NCBI GenBank assembly: GCA_017503015.1
Contig: JAFVTX010000046.1
Span: 19,199 to 83,198 of the forward strand
Source of the DNA: Fibrobacter sp.
Lineage (GTDB): Bacteria > Fibrobacterota > Fibrobacteria > Fibrobacterales > Fibrobacteraceae
Length of the DNA: 64,000 nt
Direction of reading: 5' to 3'
The position numbers were made by a program, and so were the translations under genes. Below, piece after piece: positions 25,684-34,073 of the stretch (the stretch's first letter is position 1; each line of letters opens with the position of its first letter). The notes under the pieces are model-generated. The model did no database searches. It was not told the DNA's origin and was given only the letters and a program-made list of their open reading frames with translations.

Positions 25684-26973
25684 ATGAAAGACAAAATTCT
25701 GAAATCGGAAGATTTGAAGGAACCGTGGGTCGAAGCCTTCAAGGTCGGCAAGGTGACCGACATGGCAGGCAAGGAACACGAGTTCAGCGAATCGGACTTG
25801 AACGACCTCAACGAAGGTATCCACAACCAGCTTGACGCCGGTTACCAGCCGCCGATGGTCAAGGGCCACCCGCAACTTGACGATCCGCGTGTCGCATCCA
25901 TTGTCGATTCCAAGGTGGAAGACAACGTGCTGAAGGTAAAGCTCGACGACGTGAACCCGGACTTTGCCGAAGAGGTGAAGAAGGGCGGCTTCAAGTATCT
26001 TTCCGCAGCCATTTACAGCAACTTGAAAAAGGGTCTGCGTCACCTGGGCGCTCTCGGTGCGCACGCTCCGGCTATGAAAGGGATGGCTCCGCTCTGTTTC
26101 GGCGAAGGTATGTTTGCCGACCAGGACAAGGATGCCACCGAGCAGGACGTGAGCGTCTTTGCGGAGCCGTTTGCCTGGGACCGCCTGGTGCCGCGCAGTG
26201 TTTTTGAATCGCTGGTGTACAAGATTAGCGGCATTGGCCGCATGTTCCGCAGCCAGCGCGAACAGCTTATCGAAAAAGACGGCATTGAAGCCGCCGACAA
26301 GGTTTTCCCGGAATATGCCATCAAGGATATTGAAGAAGTCGAAAGCGTCTTGAAGGACGCGAAGGACTTCCCGGAACAGCCGAAGCCTGTTGTGGAGAAG
26401 CCTGCGGAATCTACCGCTTCTTTCGGTGAACCGAATGAACCTGGTCCTGATTCGCCGGAGAACGGGAAGCAGGATCCTCAGCCTACAACGCCCCCTCACG
26501 ACGAGCCAACCGCATCTATCCCGGAAGGCAATTCTAGCGAAGCGGCGCGACTGAGCGAAGAGAATGCCGCTCTCAAGGCCGAAAATGAGGCACTCAAGGC
26601 CGACAAGCTTGCGGCGCAGCGCCAAAAGGCTGAGGCGGCATTCTCGGAGACTTTGGACAACGCCATTGCAGAGGGCCGCTGCACCCAGATCATGAAAGAC
26701 AACCTCATGAAGGTCTTTGGCGCTATGCAGGCCCTGCCCGTCGATGGCGAAGGCTGCTTTGGCGAAGGTGACGAGAGAATCAATCCGATGCAAATCCTGG
26801 ATGAAGCGGTCAAGGCGATGCCGAAAATCGTTTCGTTTGGCGAATTTGCGCCAGCATCTGTTCCGGGAAAGGAATCTGCGGCGGTACGCATCGGCAAGTA
26901 TCACGATGAACAGCTGGCAAAGGGGCGCAAGCTCAGTTTCGCCGAAGCTGCTGAAGAATGTTACAATCAATAA
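25684..26973 (+). CDS. Mu gpI-like head protease with scaffold region
   Basis: 429 residues. In Mu, gene I encodes the capsid protease and its C-terminal part acts as scaffold Z. Here the N-terminal half holds the phage I-like pattern 'PPMVKGHPQLDDPRVASIVDSKVEDNVLKVKL' and 'KYLSAAIYSN'. A Pro/Glu-rich linker (about 235-285) leads to a coiled coil ('LSEENAALKAENEALKADKLAAQRQKAEAAF' region) and a helical C-terminus, as expected for the scaffold. It opens the rightward late operon. Confidence 0.88.
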   Translation: MKDKILKSEDLKEPWVEAFKVGKVTDMAGKEHEFSESDLNDLNEGIHNQLDAGYQPPMVKGHPQLDDPRVASIVDSKVEDNVLKVKLDDVNPDFAEEVKKGGFKYLSAAIYSNLKKGLRHLGALGAHAPAMKGMAPLCFGEGMFADQDKDATEQDVSVFAEPFAWDRLVPRSVFESLVYKISGIGRMFRSQREQLIEKDGIEAADKVFPEYAIKDIEEVESVLKDAKDFPEQPKPVVEKPAESTASFGEPNEPGPDSPENGKQDPQPTTPPHDEPTASIPEGNSSEAARLSEENAALKAENEALKADKLAAQRQKAEAAFSETLDNAIAEGRCTQIMKDNLMKVFGAMQALPVDGEGCFGEGDERINPMQILDEAVKAMPKIVSFGEFAPASVPGKESAAVRIGKYHDEQLAKGRKLSFAEAAEECYNQ

Positions 26974-26983
26974 GGAGTACCTG

Positions 26984-27580
26984 ATGAAGGGCAATATCCT
27001 CAACTTTACGGCGGAAACCGCCGTCCCCGCTTTCCGCTTCGTCAAGGCTGGCGAAGCCCAAGGCAATGTTAAACTTGCAGGTTCCGGCGATGCCGTGCTT
27101 GGCGTGTCCATGGATGTGGATGTCAAGGAAGGCAACCGCGTCGATGTGCAGCACGACGGTATCGGCCATGTGGAACTGGGTGCCGACGTGACCTACGGCC
27201 AGGCACTCTCTTCCGATGCCGAAGGTCGCGGTGTTCCTGCCGAAGGTGTGTCCGGCATCGTGGCCCTTGATTCGGGCTCCGAAGGCGATGTGGTCCGCAT
27301 CAAGGTGGACTGCGCCGGTTCTTCTGCGACGGCATCCACTGGCGACGAAACGCCTAGCGAACCCACTGAACCTACTGAACCCGAAGGTGGCGAAACGCCT
27401 TCCACTGGTGATGACACACCCGCAGGTGGCAACGACACCCCGACAAACACCGAAAGTGGCGATACAACCACTGGCGACGAAACGCCCACCGAACCCACTG
27501 AACCTGAAACCAGTGGAACTGAAGGTGGCGAAACGCCCACCGAACCCACTGAACCTGAAAATTCCAACGAAGGAGCATAA
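26984..27580 (+). CDS. DUF2190-like capsid decoration protein with acidic E/P/T repeat tail
   Basis: 198 residues. The N-terminal 110 ('VPAFRFVKAGEAQGNVKLAGSGDAVLGVS', 'DVQHDGIGHVELGADVTYG') look like the DUF2190 small decoration fold found beside Mu-like capsid genes. The last 85 residues are a low-complexity tail of repeats such as 'GDETPTEPTEPE' and 'GGETP'. GGAG precedes ATG 26984. It lies between protease and capsid, the position of Mu gp33. The tail may be surface exposed on the virion; that is inference. Confidence 0.7.
   Translation: MKGNILNFTAETAVPAFRFVKAGEAQGNVKLAGSGDAVLGVSMDVDVKEGNRVDVQHDGIGHVELGADVTYGQALSSDAEGRGVPAEGVSGIVALDSGSEGDVVRIKVDCAGSSATASTGDETPSEPTEPTEPEGGETPSTGDDTPAGGNDTPTNTESGDTTTGDETPTEPTEPETSGTEGGETPTEPTEPENSNEGA
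27340..27575 (+). repeat. imperfect tandem repeats encoding the E/P/T tail
   Basis: Short units containing GGCGAAACGCC and CCGAACCCACTGAACC recur several times (for example near 27489-27504 and 27539-27558). Copy number is probably variable. Confidence 0.7.
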
Positions 27581-27583
27581 CCC

Positions 27584-28663
27584 ATGAAGAAAATGACCAA
27601 GATCGCTCTTTTCCTCATCACCTTTGCGCTTACCGTCTGCGCCTTTGCAGGTGGCGACGCGCTTACCGCCTGCGGCGTTCCGCAGTTCATCGTCGATTCT
27701 CTGGGCTTTGGTAGCGCAGGCGCAAGCTTTGCAACCATCCTGCCCATTGGCGAACAGCAGACCGGCCTTGTGACCGCATTCAAGAACGGTCGCCTGATTG
27801 CCGACGAGGTGATGCCAATCAAGCAGCTTGACGGTAACGAACTCGCATTCAAGTATTTCCGCAGGAACATGGGCGACGCCTTCGGTGCCCAGGATACCCA
27901 GGTGGGCCGAATGTCCGCTCCGAATGTCGTGTATTTTGGCGGTGAAGAGATTGCAGGGCTTGCCAAGGCTTACGGCTTGCAGACTCCCGTTCCCTACGAA
28001 GACCTTGACCAGGTGAAGAACAAGGACCGCTTCGTCAACAAGACCATCGAAAACCTGATTGACCGTATTCTCCTGGACAGGGAAATCCGCATCGCGAAAA
28101 TCGTTCAGGATGCAGCCAACTATGAATCCTCGCAGGTCAAGACCCTTGCCGCCGATGAAAAGATCGGTGCCGAAGGTTCCAACATCTTCGAGCTGATTAT
28201 GGATATGATGGAATCCGCCCTTGTGCGTCCGAACGTGCTTGGCATGAGTTCCAAGGTGTTCTACAAGCTGCGTACCGACAAGTCCGTGATTAACGCCATC
28301 TGGCCCACCAACAACGGCTCCGGCGTCGCCACCCGCGAACAGATTGCCGATCTCTTCGAGGTTGACCGCATCATCGTCGGTCAGGCCCGCGTGAACACCC
28401 GCAAGAACCCGAAGAAGCCCGATCTCACCTCTTGCTGGGGCGAAAACATCTTCGCCCACTACCAGGAAGAACTTTCCGACTTGAAGGAAGGTCTTGCCTG
28501 GGGTATGACCGCCCAGGTCGGCGAACGCTACGTGGAAGTCATCGAAGACAAGAATATTGGTCTCAAGGGCGGCGAAATCGTGAAGGCTGGTTTCTACCAG
28601 GCTGAACTGGTGACCGCTCCTGGTGCCGGCATTCTCCTCAAGGACGTCCTCAAGGACGCCTAA
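27584..28663 (+). CDS. major capsid protein with signal-peptide-like N-terminus
   Basis: 359 residues at the place of Mu gp34 (T). The body 'DRFVNKTIENLIDRILLDREIRIAKIVQDAANY', then 'IFELIMDMMESALVRPNVLGMSSKVFYKLRTD' and 'IIVGQARVNTRKNPKKPD' is typical of phage major capsid proteins of HK97-like fold, including the E family. Odd feature: the first 24 residues 'MKKMTKIALFLITFALTVCAFA' look like a signal peptide, unexpected for a protein assembled in the cytoplasm. It may be cleaved by the phage protease or be a disguised delta region. No good internal start is seen. Confidence 0.85.
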   Translation: MKKMTKIALFLITFALTVCAFAGGDALTACGVPQFIVDSLGFGSAGASFATILPIGEQQTGLVTAFKNGRLIADEVMPIKQLDGNELAFKYFRRNMGDAFGAQDTQVGRMSAPNVVYFGGEEIAGLAKAYGLQTPVPYEDLDQVKNKDRFVNKTIENLIDRILLDREIRIAKIVQDAANYESSQVKTLAADEKIGAEGSNIFELIMDMMESALVRPNVLGMSSKVFYKLRTDKSVINAIWPTNNGSGVATREQIADLFEVDRIIVGQARVNTRKNPKKPDLTSCWGENIFAHYQEELSDLKEGLAWGMTAQVGERYVEVIEDKNIGLKGGEIVKAGFYQAELVTAPGAGILLKDVLKDA

Positions 28664-28672
28664 GGAAAGCTG

Positions 28673-29119
28673 ATGAACTACTGCACTCTCGACGATATAC
28701 GGGGGCACGTGCCTGACGCGCGTTTGGTGGAGGTCACCGATGACCTCACGCCAAATGCCGACGGTGAAATCAAGGAGAACATCGTGGTCAAGGCCATCGA
28801 GGAAAGTTCTACCCTGATTGACGCCTATATAGGCAAGCGTTTTAGGCTACCGCTCCCGCGTATTCCGAGAGTGCTTCGCATGATTTGCGTTGACCTGACG
28901 ATTTACAACCTTTACGAGCGCCTGACGGAGATGAACATCACCGAAGGGATGAAGCTCCGCTACAATAACGCCATAGCCCTCCTGAAGAGCATTGCAGAAG
29001 GCAAGGCGGATATCGGCCTGGACGAAATTGGTCCTGTCGATGAATCCGGATTCAAGGTCTCTTCAAAGCTGGATGGCGGGCCTGCCATTTTCTCGCTTGA
29101 ATCCATGAGGTCCCTATGA
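28673..29119 (+). CDS. Mu gp36-like protein (DUF1320)
   Basis: 148 residues. DUF1320 pattern: 'YCTLDDIRGHVPDARLVEVTDD' at the start, 'AIEESSTLIDAYIGKRFRLPLP' and 'RMICVDLTIYNLYERL'. These proteins are thought to act at the head-tail connector. It follows the capsid gene as in Mu, with AAGGA upstream, and overlaps the gp37 gene by four bases. Confidence 0.85.
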   Translation: MNYCTLDDIRGHVPDARLVEVTDDLTPNADGEIKENIVVKAIEESSTLIDAYIGKRFRLPLPRIPRVLRMICVDLTIYNLYERLTEMNITEGMKLRYNNAIALLKSIAEGKADIGLDEIGPVDESGFKVSSKLDGGPAIFSLESMRSL

Positions 29120-29679
29120 CCGATTTCGATATCGAGGATAAGATAAATAAACTCTTTTGCGGAGAGAATGGTAAGACCCCGGCAAAAGAAAGAGATGCCT
29201 TTTGGTTTAAGGCTGTTGAAATTGGCTCCGTCGTAACGGTCCTTTCGCGCCCGGGTTTTTCTGCCGCCGTCGTATCGGGCAGCTATGAAAAGGAAGACTC
29301 TACCGACAAGCTGAAAGTGACTTCCAAAATTATCGTTTACCTGGTGTTCAAGAATGTTGCGAACGAAGTTGAACGCCGCAAGCTTTTGCACCCTGCAGTC
29401 AAGTATGTGGTAGGCAAGCTGCAAGGTAACAACCTTGGTCTTGACATCGAACCCCTGAATGCCAAGAACTGGAAAGAAACGACTACTCCAGAACATCTTA
29501 TCGACAAGATCCTGGAAGCTGAAATCGAATTTGAAACGGCGTACACGCTGACGCCTGAAACAGAAGAAGCAAGTTACCGCAACCTGCTTTCTATCTGGAG
29601 TTCCTTCAAGAGCGAAGAGGAACCGCACGAGGAACTCGCTACATCCAAAGTGAACTTTGATAACGGAGAAACACCATGA
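29116..29679 (+). CDS. Mu gp37-like protein (DUF1834)
   Basis: 187 residues. Order and the pattern 'DIEDKINKLF', 'VVTVLSRPGFSAAVVSGSYE', 'KIIVYLVFKNVANEVERRKLLHPAVKYVVGKL' point to the DUF1834/gp37 family, probably a tail-terminator or connector component. It is coupled to both neighbours by short overlaps. Confidence 0.75.
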   Translation: MTDFDIEDKINKLFCGENGKTPAKERDAFWFKAVEIGSVVTVLSRPGFSAAVVSGSYEKEDSTDKLKVTSKIIVYLVFKNVANEVERRKLLHPAVKYVVGKLQGNNLGLDIEPLNAKNWKETTTPEHLIDKILEAEIEFETAYTLTPETEEASYRNLLSIWSSFKSEEEPHEELATSKVNFDNGETP

Positions 29680-31109
29680 CACTGACCAACAACATCCCGG
29701 AAACCATGATTCCGGGCTCCTACTCGGAATACAACTACTTTGCCGGCCCGAACGGACTCCCGGCGAACATCCAGAAGGTGCTTCTGGTCGGCGACATTGC
29801 CGAAGGCGGCACCCTTGCAGTGGCGAAGCCCACGGCGGTCTATAACGAAAGCGAGGTTCTCGCTCTCGTCGGGGCCGGTTCGGTACTCCACCAGATGTAC
29901 AGGGCTGCAAAGAACGCCTGGAAGTACGCCCAGATTACCCTGGTGCGCCACAAGGCTACTGCGGGAACCCCCGCCACCTGGACCATCACGCTTTCCAATC
30001 CGACCGACGAGGATGCCGCGACGGTTGGCGGACTTGTCCGAATCGTCTATAACGGCAAGAAGGTCAATGTGGGCGTGAAAATCGGCGATACTGCCGAGGA
30101 TGTCGCCAACGGCATCGCCACCGCCTTGAATGCCGAAGTTGCCGCACCGTTTACCGCCGAAGCCGCATCGGGTGTTGTAACCCTTACCGCAAAGGCAAAC
30201 GGTGCCTACATTTCTGCCGCCAAGGGTGGCGTGAACGTCTCGGTCGAGGTCGTTTCCACCGATATCACGGCAGCAGACCCGATTCTTACTGCGGGAACTG
30301 GCGAAATTGACGTGGAAAGCGCACTTGCTGCGGCCTTCCCGGAACGTTTCCACCTGATTGTACTCCCTGCGGCTGACGAGGACAATTTGACCCTCTTGAA
30401 GACGCACTTGATGCAGGCCGCTGAACCGCTTGAACAGCGTGGCCAGCGTGGCATTGTGGCTACAATCGTTGCCGGGGCTAGCGACGCCATTTCCCTTGCA
30501 ACCGACTTCAACTGCGAACGCCTGCACATTGCCGCAGTCAAGAACGCCATTCCCGCCACTACCTGGGAAATTGCCGCAGGCCTTGCCGCCATCTTTGCCA
30601 GCAATTCCCAGCCCAACAAGCCCATGAACGGGCTCCCGATCCCTGGCATTGGTCTCCCGGATATTGCCGACAAGTGGAGCGGCGAAGAGCAGGACGCCCT
30701 GCTTTATGGCGGCGTGATTCCCCTGGTGGAAGCAGATAGCGAACTTTGCATTGTCCGTGCAGTGACTACTCGCAGCACCAAGGACGGCGTCCGCTTCACC
30801 AAGCTCATTGACACGGGTGTTATCGCCTCGCTCGACTATTTCCGCGATTCCATTCTCGCCATGCACAAGGTGAAGTACAAGAACAAGGTCATCCACGAGC
30901 TGTTGCCCGATGCCCTGAACGAAGACAACATCGCCGTGGCAAAGAGCCTCGAAGGGGTGCAGATTCTGCGTTTCATTGACCAGTACGCAGACCAGTTCAT
31001 CACCGAGGAATCGAAGGATGAACCGGGCCGTATGCTCTGCCAGATTCCGGCTCCTGTCGTGCCTGGCCTGAATCAGATCTATTCCACCATCGACCTTTAC
31101 CTCAACTAA
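29676..31109 (+). CDS. tail sheath protein, Mu gpL-like
   Basis: 477 residues forming the contractile tail sheath. It starts 'IPETMIPGSYSEYNY', has 'KVLLVGDIAEGGT', and the C-terminal sheath motifs 'GVRFTKLIDTGVIASLDYFRDSI' and 'YSTIDLYLN'. The insertion around 170-240 is rich in Ala/Val. It shows this is a myovirus-type prophage like Mu. The next gene, the tail tube, starts ten bases on. Confidence 0.9.
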   Translation: MTLTNNIPETMIPGSYSEYNYFAGPNGLPANIQKVLLVGDIAEGGTLAVAKPTAVYNESEVLALVGAGSVLHQMYRAAKNAWKYAQITLVRHKATAGTPATWTITLSNPTDEDAATVGGLVRIVYNGKKVNVGVKIGDTAEDVANGIATALNAEVAAPFTAEAASGVVTLTAKANGAYISAAKGGVNVSVEVVSTDITAADPILTAGTGEIDVESALAAAFPERFHLIVLPAADEDNLTLLKTHLMQAAEPLEQRGQRGIVATIVAGASDAISLATDFNCERLHIAAVKNAIPATTWEIAAGLAAIFASNSQPNKPMNGLPIPGIGLPDIADKWSGEEQDALLYGGVIPLVEADSELCIVRAVTTRSTKDGVRFTKLIDTGVIASLDYFRDSILAMHKVKYKNKVIHELLPDALNEDNIAVAKSLEGVQILRFIDQYADQFITEESKDEPGRMLCQIPAPVVPGLNQIYSTIDLYLN

Positions 31110-31119
31110 GGAGTGAACC

Positions 31120-31470
31120 ATGAAGATTTCCCAAGTTACAGTCGTTCTTGACGGCGACAAGATTACGGGCTTCAAGCAGTTCAAGGAGAACGAAATCGAA
31201 GAAGCCCAGACCGTGGAACTCGCCGATGGCGAAGACGTGGTGGAAGTTCCGCCGAAATACGGTTTTTCGCTTACCGTCGTGCCCGACAGTGGTGCCGATC
31301 GGGATTGGACCGGAACCAGCGATGCCACTGTTGTCGTGCAGTACAAGGGCGGCAAGAAGGTGGTGTTCACCGGTTGCCGTCTCCTAAAACAGACTCCGGG
31401 TGACATTGACGGTAAGACCGCCAAGGAAACCCAGCTCGACTTCTACGCCCGCGCTCGCAAGGTAAGCTAA
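31120..31470 (+). CDS. tail tube protein, Mu gpM-like
   Basis: 116 residues, called from position directly after the sheath gene, small size, and a beta-rich pattern with 'DKITGFKQFKENEIEEAQTVEL', 'KYGFSLTVVPDS' and 'KKVVFTGCRLLKQTPGDIDGKTAKETQLDFYARA', the last typical of tube proteins. GGAG precedes the start. It overlaps the chaperone gene by one base. Confidence 0.82.
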   Translation: MKISQVTVVLDGDKITGFKQFKENEIEEAQTVELADGEDVVEVPPKYGFSLTVVPDSGADRDWTGTSDATVVVQYKGGKKVVFTGCRLLKQTPGDIDGKTAKETQLDFYARARKVS

Positions 31471-32003
31471 TGACGGAACTTGAAAAAGCTATCCGCGAAG
31501 ATAAACCCGACGAACTCATCGAACGCATCAAGGCCTCCCACGATGTCAAGCGTGTCGTGAGTTGGCCGGGCAGGCCGGACATCAAGATTGAAATTCGATT
31601 GCTGACGCTTTCCGAAACCCGCAAGGCTAAAGTCGATAACCAGCTGGAGTTCAAACACGACGGCATTGAAGTCACATGGTACAATCAGGCAGATTACCGC
31701 GAACAGGAAGCGGCGCACGGCATGTGGCGGGCCTTCTACAATGTCGATACGGGAGAACGTATTTTCCGCTCTGCGGAACACCTGCGCTCGTTCTGTACGC
31801 CCGATGAGCTGAAGAAGCTCTGCGACGAATTCAATGCTTTTGTGGAAGAATGTGACCCTAGCCTTGATGAAGTTTCGGACGAAAGTATCGAAACTCTCAT
31901 TGAAACGCTAAAAAAAACGCCGGACCTGGTTCAATTGAAAGTCGTAAGCTTGAATACGGCCTGGAAGCTAGTGCGTACTTTGGTTGCCCGGTTGCAAGCA
32001 TAA
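31470..32003 (+). CDS. tail assembly chaperone, Mu gp41-like
   Basis: 177 residues. It lies between tube and tape measure, the place of lambda G and Mu gp41. Features are 'SWPGRPDIKIEIRLLTLSETRKAKVDNQLE', 'YREQEAAHGMWRAFYNV' and 'CTPDELKKLCDEFNAFVEECDP'. Near its end, codons ..A AAA AAA (31910-31916) form a perfect -1 slippery heptamer, giving the longer product listed separately. Confidence 0.85.
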   Translation: MTELEKAIREDKPDELIERIKASHDVKRVVSWPGRPDIKIEIRLLTLSETRKAKVDNQLEFKHDGIEVTWYNQADYREQEAAHGMWRAFYNVDTGERIFRSAEHLRSFCTPDELKKLCDEFNAFVEECDPSLDEVSDESIETLIETLKKTPDLVQLKVVSLNTAWKLVRTLVARLQA

Positions 32004-32092
32004 CTGACGCCCAGTGGCTCCTTGTCTTTGCGATGAAGGGGCTTTTGGAACCCAACGAAGAAGATAAAGGATGGCAGACAATTGGCGAATAA
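31470..32092 (+). CDS. tail assembly chaperone, -1 frameshift product (gp41-gp42-like)
   Basis: Slippage at A AAA AAA (31910-31916) into the -1 frame reads on without a stop to TAA at 32090-32092. The product is about 207 residues: 149 shared with the short form and 58 new ones ending 'TDAQWLLVFAMKGLLEPNEEDKGW..' in conserved style. Phage tail chaperones made as a short and a frameshifted long form are well known (lambda G/GT, Mu gp41/gp42). The TAA overlaps the start of the tape measure gene. Confidence 0.85.
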
Positions 32093-34073
32093 CGAAGTCA
32101 CATTGCGAATCGGGGCTGACGCTACAGGTCTCCAGAATGGCCTGCGCCAGTCATCGACTGCCGTCTCTTCTTTCGGGACGAAGGCACGGGCGACCATTGC
32201 ACGTGTCGGCGGGTCCATGCGTGGCCTTGCCGACCGTATGGTGACTCCGTTCAATTCGTTGGTTCTAGGCGGAGGCCTTGGTATGGCCGTCAAGAACGTG
32301 GGCGACCTTTCCGAATCGCTCATGTATTACGGTTTTGCGGCAAAGAAAAGCGACGCGGACACGAAGGTGTTCCGCGAATCGCTGCATAAGACGGCCATCG
32401 AAACAGGAGTTGCCGCCAATGAAATCCTGAACGGCGTTTCAAAGATCGGTGAAATTACGGGCCAGTTCGATTTTGCCGAAGAAATGGGCCCGAGACTAGC
32501 AAAAGCCGCTAAGGCTTCAGGGGCTTCCATGGAAGACTTGGCTAATGTAGCCTCGTCTTTAAAAGTGACCATGGGCTTGACCGCCGATGAAGTCTCGAAA
32601 TTCTTCAATTCGCTGATTATCCAGGGCGACCAGGGTTCCTACACCCTGCAAAAGTTCGCAGCTGAAGGCAAGGCTCTGCTTGCTACTACATCGACTCACG
32701 GCATCAAGACTGCGGAACAGTTCGCTAGTTTCGGCGGCTATTTGCAGGTGATGAACTCGCAGATTAAGAGCGAAGCGGAACTCACCACATCCGTATCTGC
32801 TCTTTTTAGCGAACTTGCGTCAAAGGCAAAAGACCTTAATAAAATCGGTGTCCATGTTGTTGATAAAAACAGGGAATTTAATGATTTTGACGCAATTATG
32901 CGTCAACTGATGGATAAAACAAAAGGCGATATCCTGAAATTGGGCAAATTTTTTGGCGCATCATCTATGAAAGCTTTAATGCCCATCATCACCGAATACA
33001 AGAATGGATGGGAAACCTTAGATACCATTACGAAAAGCGGCCAAGAGGGTATGACCAATACGAAAGTGTTGGATGAACGCTTCCAAAAAACCGCTAATGA
33101 TTTCAACAGCAATGTAGACAAGATGAAGGCAGTCGCCCTTCAATTCGCCGATACGAACCTTACGGGCCCCGTGGAGCAGCTCACGACCGCTCTGGGCTTT
33201 CTATCCCGCCACCAGGGAATAGTTACGGCGGGCTTCAAGATGATGGCCGTTGCGGCTGCTGCCTTGGGAATGGTCAAAATTGGCGGTCTCGTGAAGGATG
33301 TGGCCGGACTTGCCAGGGATATCAAGGGCATCTGGAGCAAGAAGGGTGGTGCCGGGGCATCTGCCGCAGGGACGGGCGCTTCCGCGTTGGATGCATCTGT
33401 CCAAAAGGTATTCGTAGTCAATATGCGCAGCGGTTTTGGCGGTGGTTCTGACTACATGGACGATGATGTGCCTATGTATCAGCCTGCTACCCAGAAGGCG
33501 GCCCAGGCTATGGAATCGACCACAAAAGAGGTCGGCAGATTCCGCCAGGGCCTTTCCACCGCACGTGCGGGGCTGAACAAGTTCGGGAGCAGTGTCATTG
33601 GCGGCACATTGATGACGGCTGCCACAGGCTGGGCCATGAATCAAATCTACAACTTTGGCCAGGCTTTCATGGAATGGCGAAATGTCGTTGCCGATGTCGA
33701 GGCCAACAGCCGGGCCATGGTGGACCGTAACCAGGCAGAATTTGAAAAACGGTATGGGCCTGAAGCAGCAAGGTGGAGCAAGAAGCATGGGGACACCCTT
33801 CTCGAAATCCAAAAGGAAGAAAACAGCTTCTTGCCGTCACAAAAGAAACTTGACAAGCTTTATGGCGATTTACGGCTATACAATCAGCTGACAAAGAATG
33901 CTGTCGCGGCTCAAAAGGGCGATAAAATGATGTCGCCCCAGGAATACATGCAGGCTTTGAACCAAAACATCATTATCAATGTGGATTCCAACGGCAAGGC
34001 TGTCGTCGAAACCGACAAGGGCAAGCCGCCCAAAGTCAGCGGACGAAAAACGACACCGGGATGGGGGGCATAA
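32082..34073 (+). CDS. tail tape measure protein
   Basis: 663 residues, setting tail length and filling the tube. Start pattern 'VTLRIGADATGLQNGLRQSS' and 'AIETGVAANEILNGVSKIGEITGQF' are typical of tape measures, followed by long helices, a hydrophobic stretch ('GFKMMAVAAAALGMVKIGGLV') and a second one ('IGGTLMTAATGWAMNQIY'). The start is a TTG with AAAGG 11 bases upstream, inside the end of the chaperone frameshift product; no ATG in frame lies near. The length predicts a tail of roughly 100 nm. Confidence 0.85.
   Translation: MANNEVTLRIGADATGLQNGLRQSSTAVSSFGTKARATIARVGGSMRGLADRMVTPFNSLVLGGGLGMAVKNVGDLSESLMYYGFAAKKSDADTKVFRESLHKTAIETGVAANEILNGVSKIGEITGQFDFAEEMGPRLAKAAKASGASMEDLANVASSLKVTMGLTADEVSKFFNSLIIQGDQGSYTLQKFAAEGKALLATTSTHGIKTAEQFASFGGYLQVMNSQIKSEAELTTSVSALFSELASKAKDLNKIGVHVVDKNREFNDFDAIMRQLMDKTKGDILKLGKFFGASSMKALMPIITEYKNGWETLDTITKSGQEGMTNTKVLDERFQKTANDFNSNVDKMKAVALQFADTNLTGPVEQLTTALGFLSRHQGIVTAGFKMMAVAAAALGMVKIGGLVKDVAGLARDIKGIWSKKGGAGASAAGTGASALDASVQKVFVVNMRSGFGGGSDYMDDDVPMYQPATQKAAQAMESTTKEVGRFRQGLSTARAGLNKFGSSVIGGTLMTAATGWAMNQIYNFGQAFMEWRNVVADVEANSRAMVDRNQAEFEKRYGPEAARWSKKHGDTLLEIQKEENSFLPSQKKLDKLYGDLRLYNQLTKNAVAAQKGDKMMSPQEYMQALNQNIIINVDSNGKAVVETDKGKPPKVSGRKTTPGWGA

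Noticed and set aside
26933..28708. 591-codon minus-strand frame opposite the decoration and capsid genes
   Set aside because: His-rich antisense shadow without a ribosome site; the plus strand carries the Mu-order genes.
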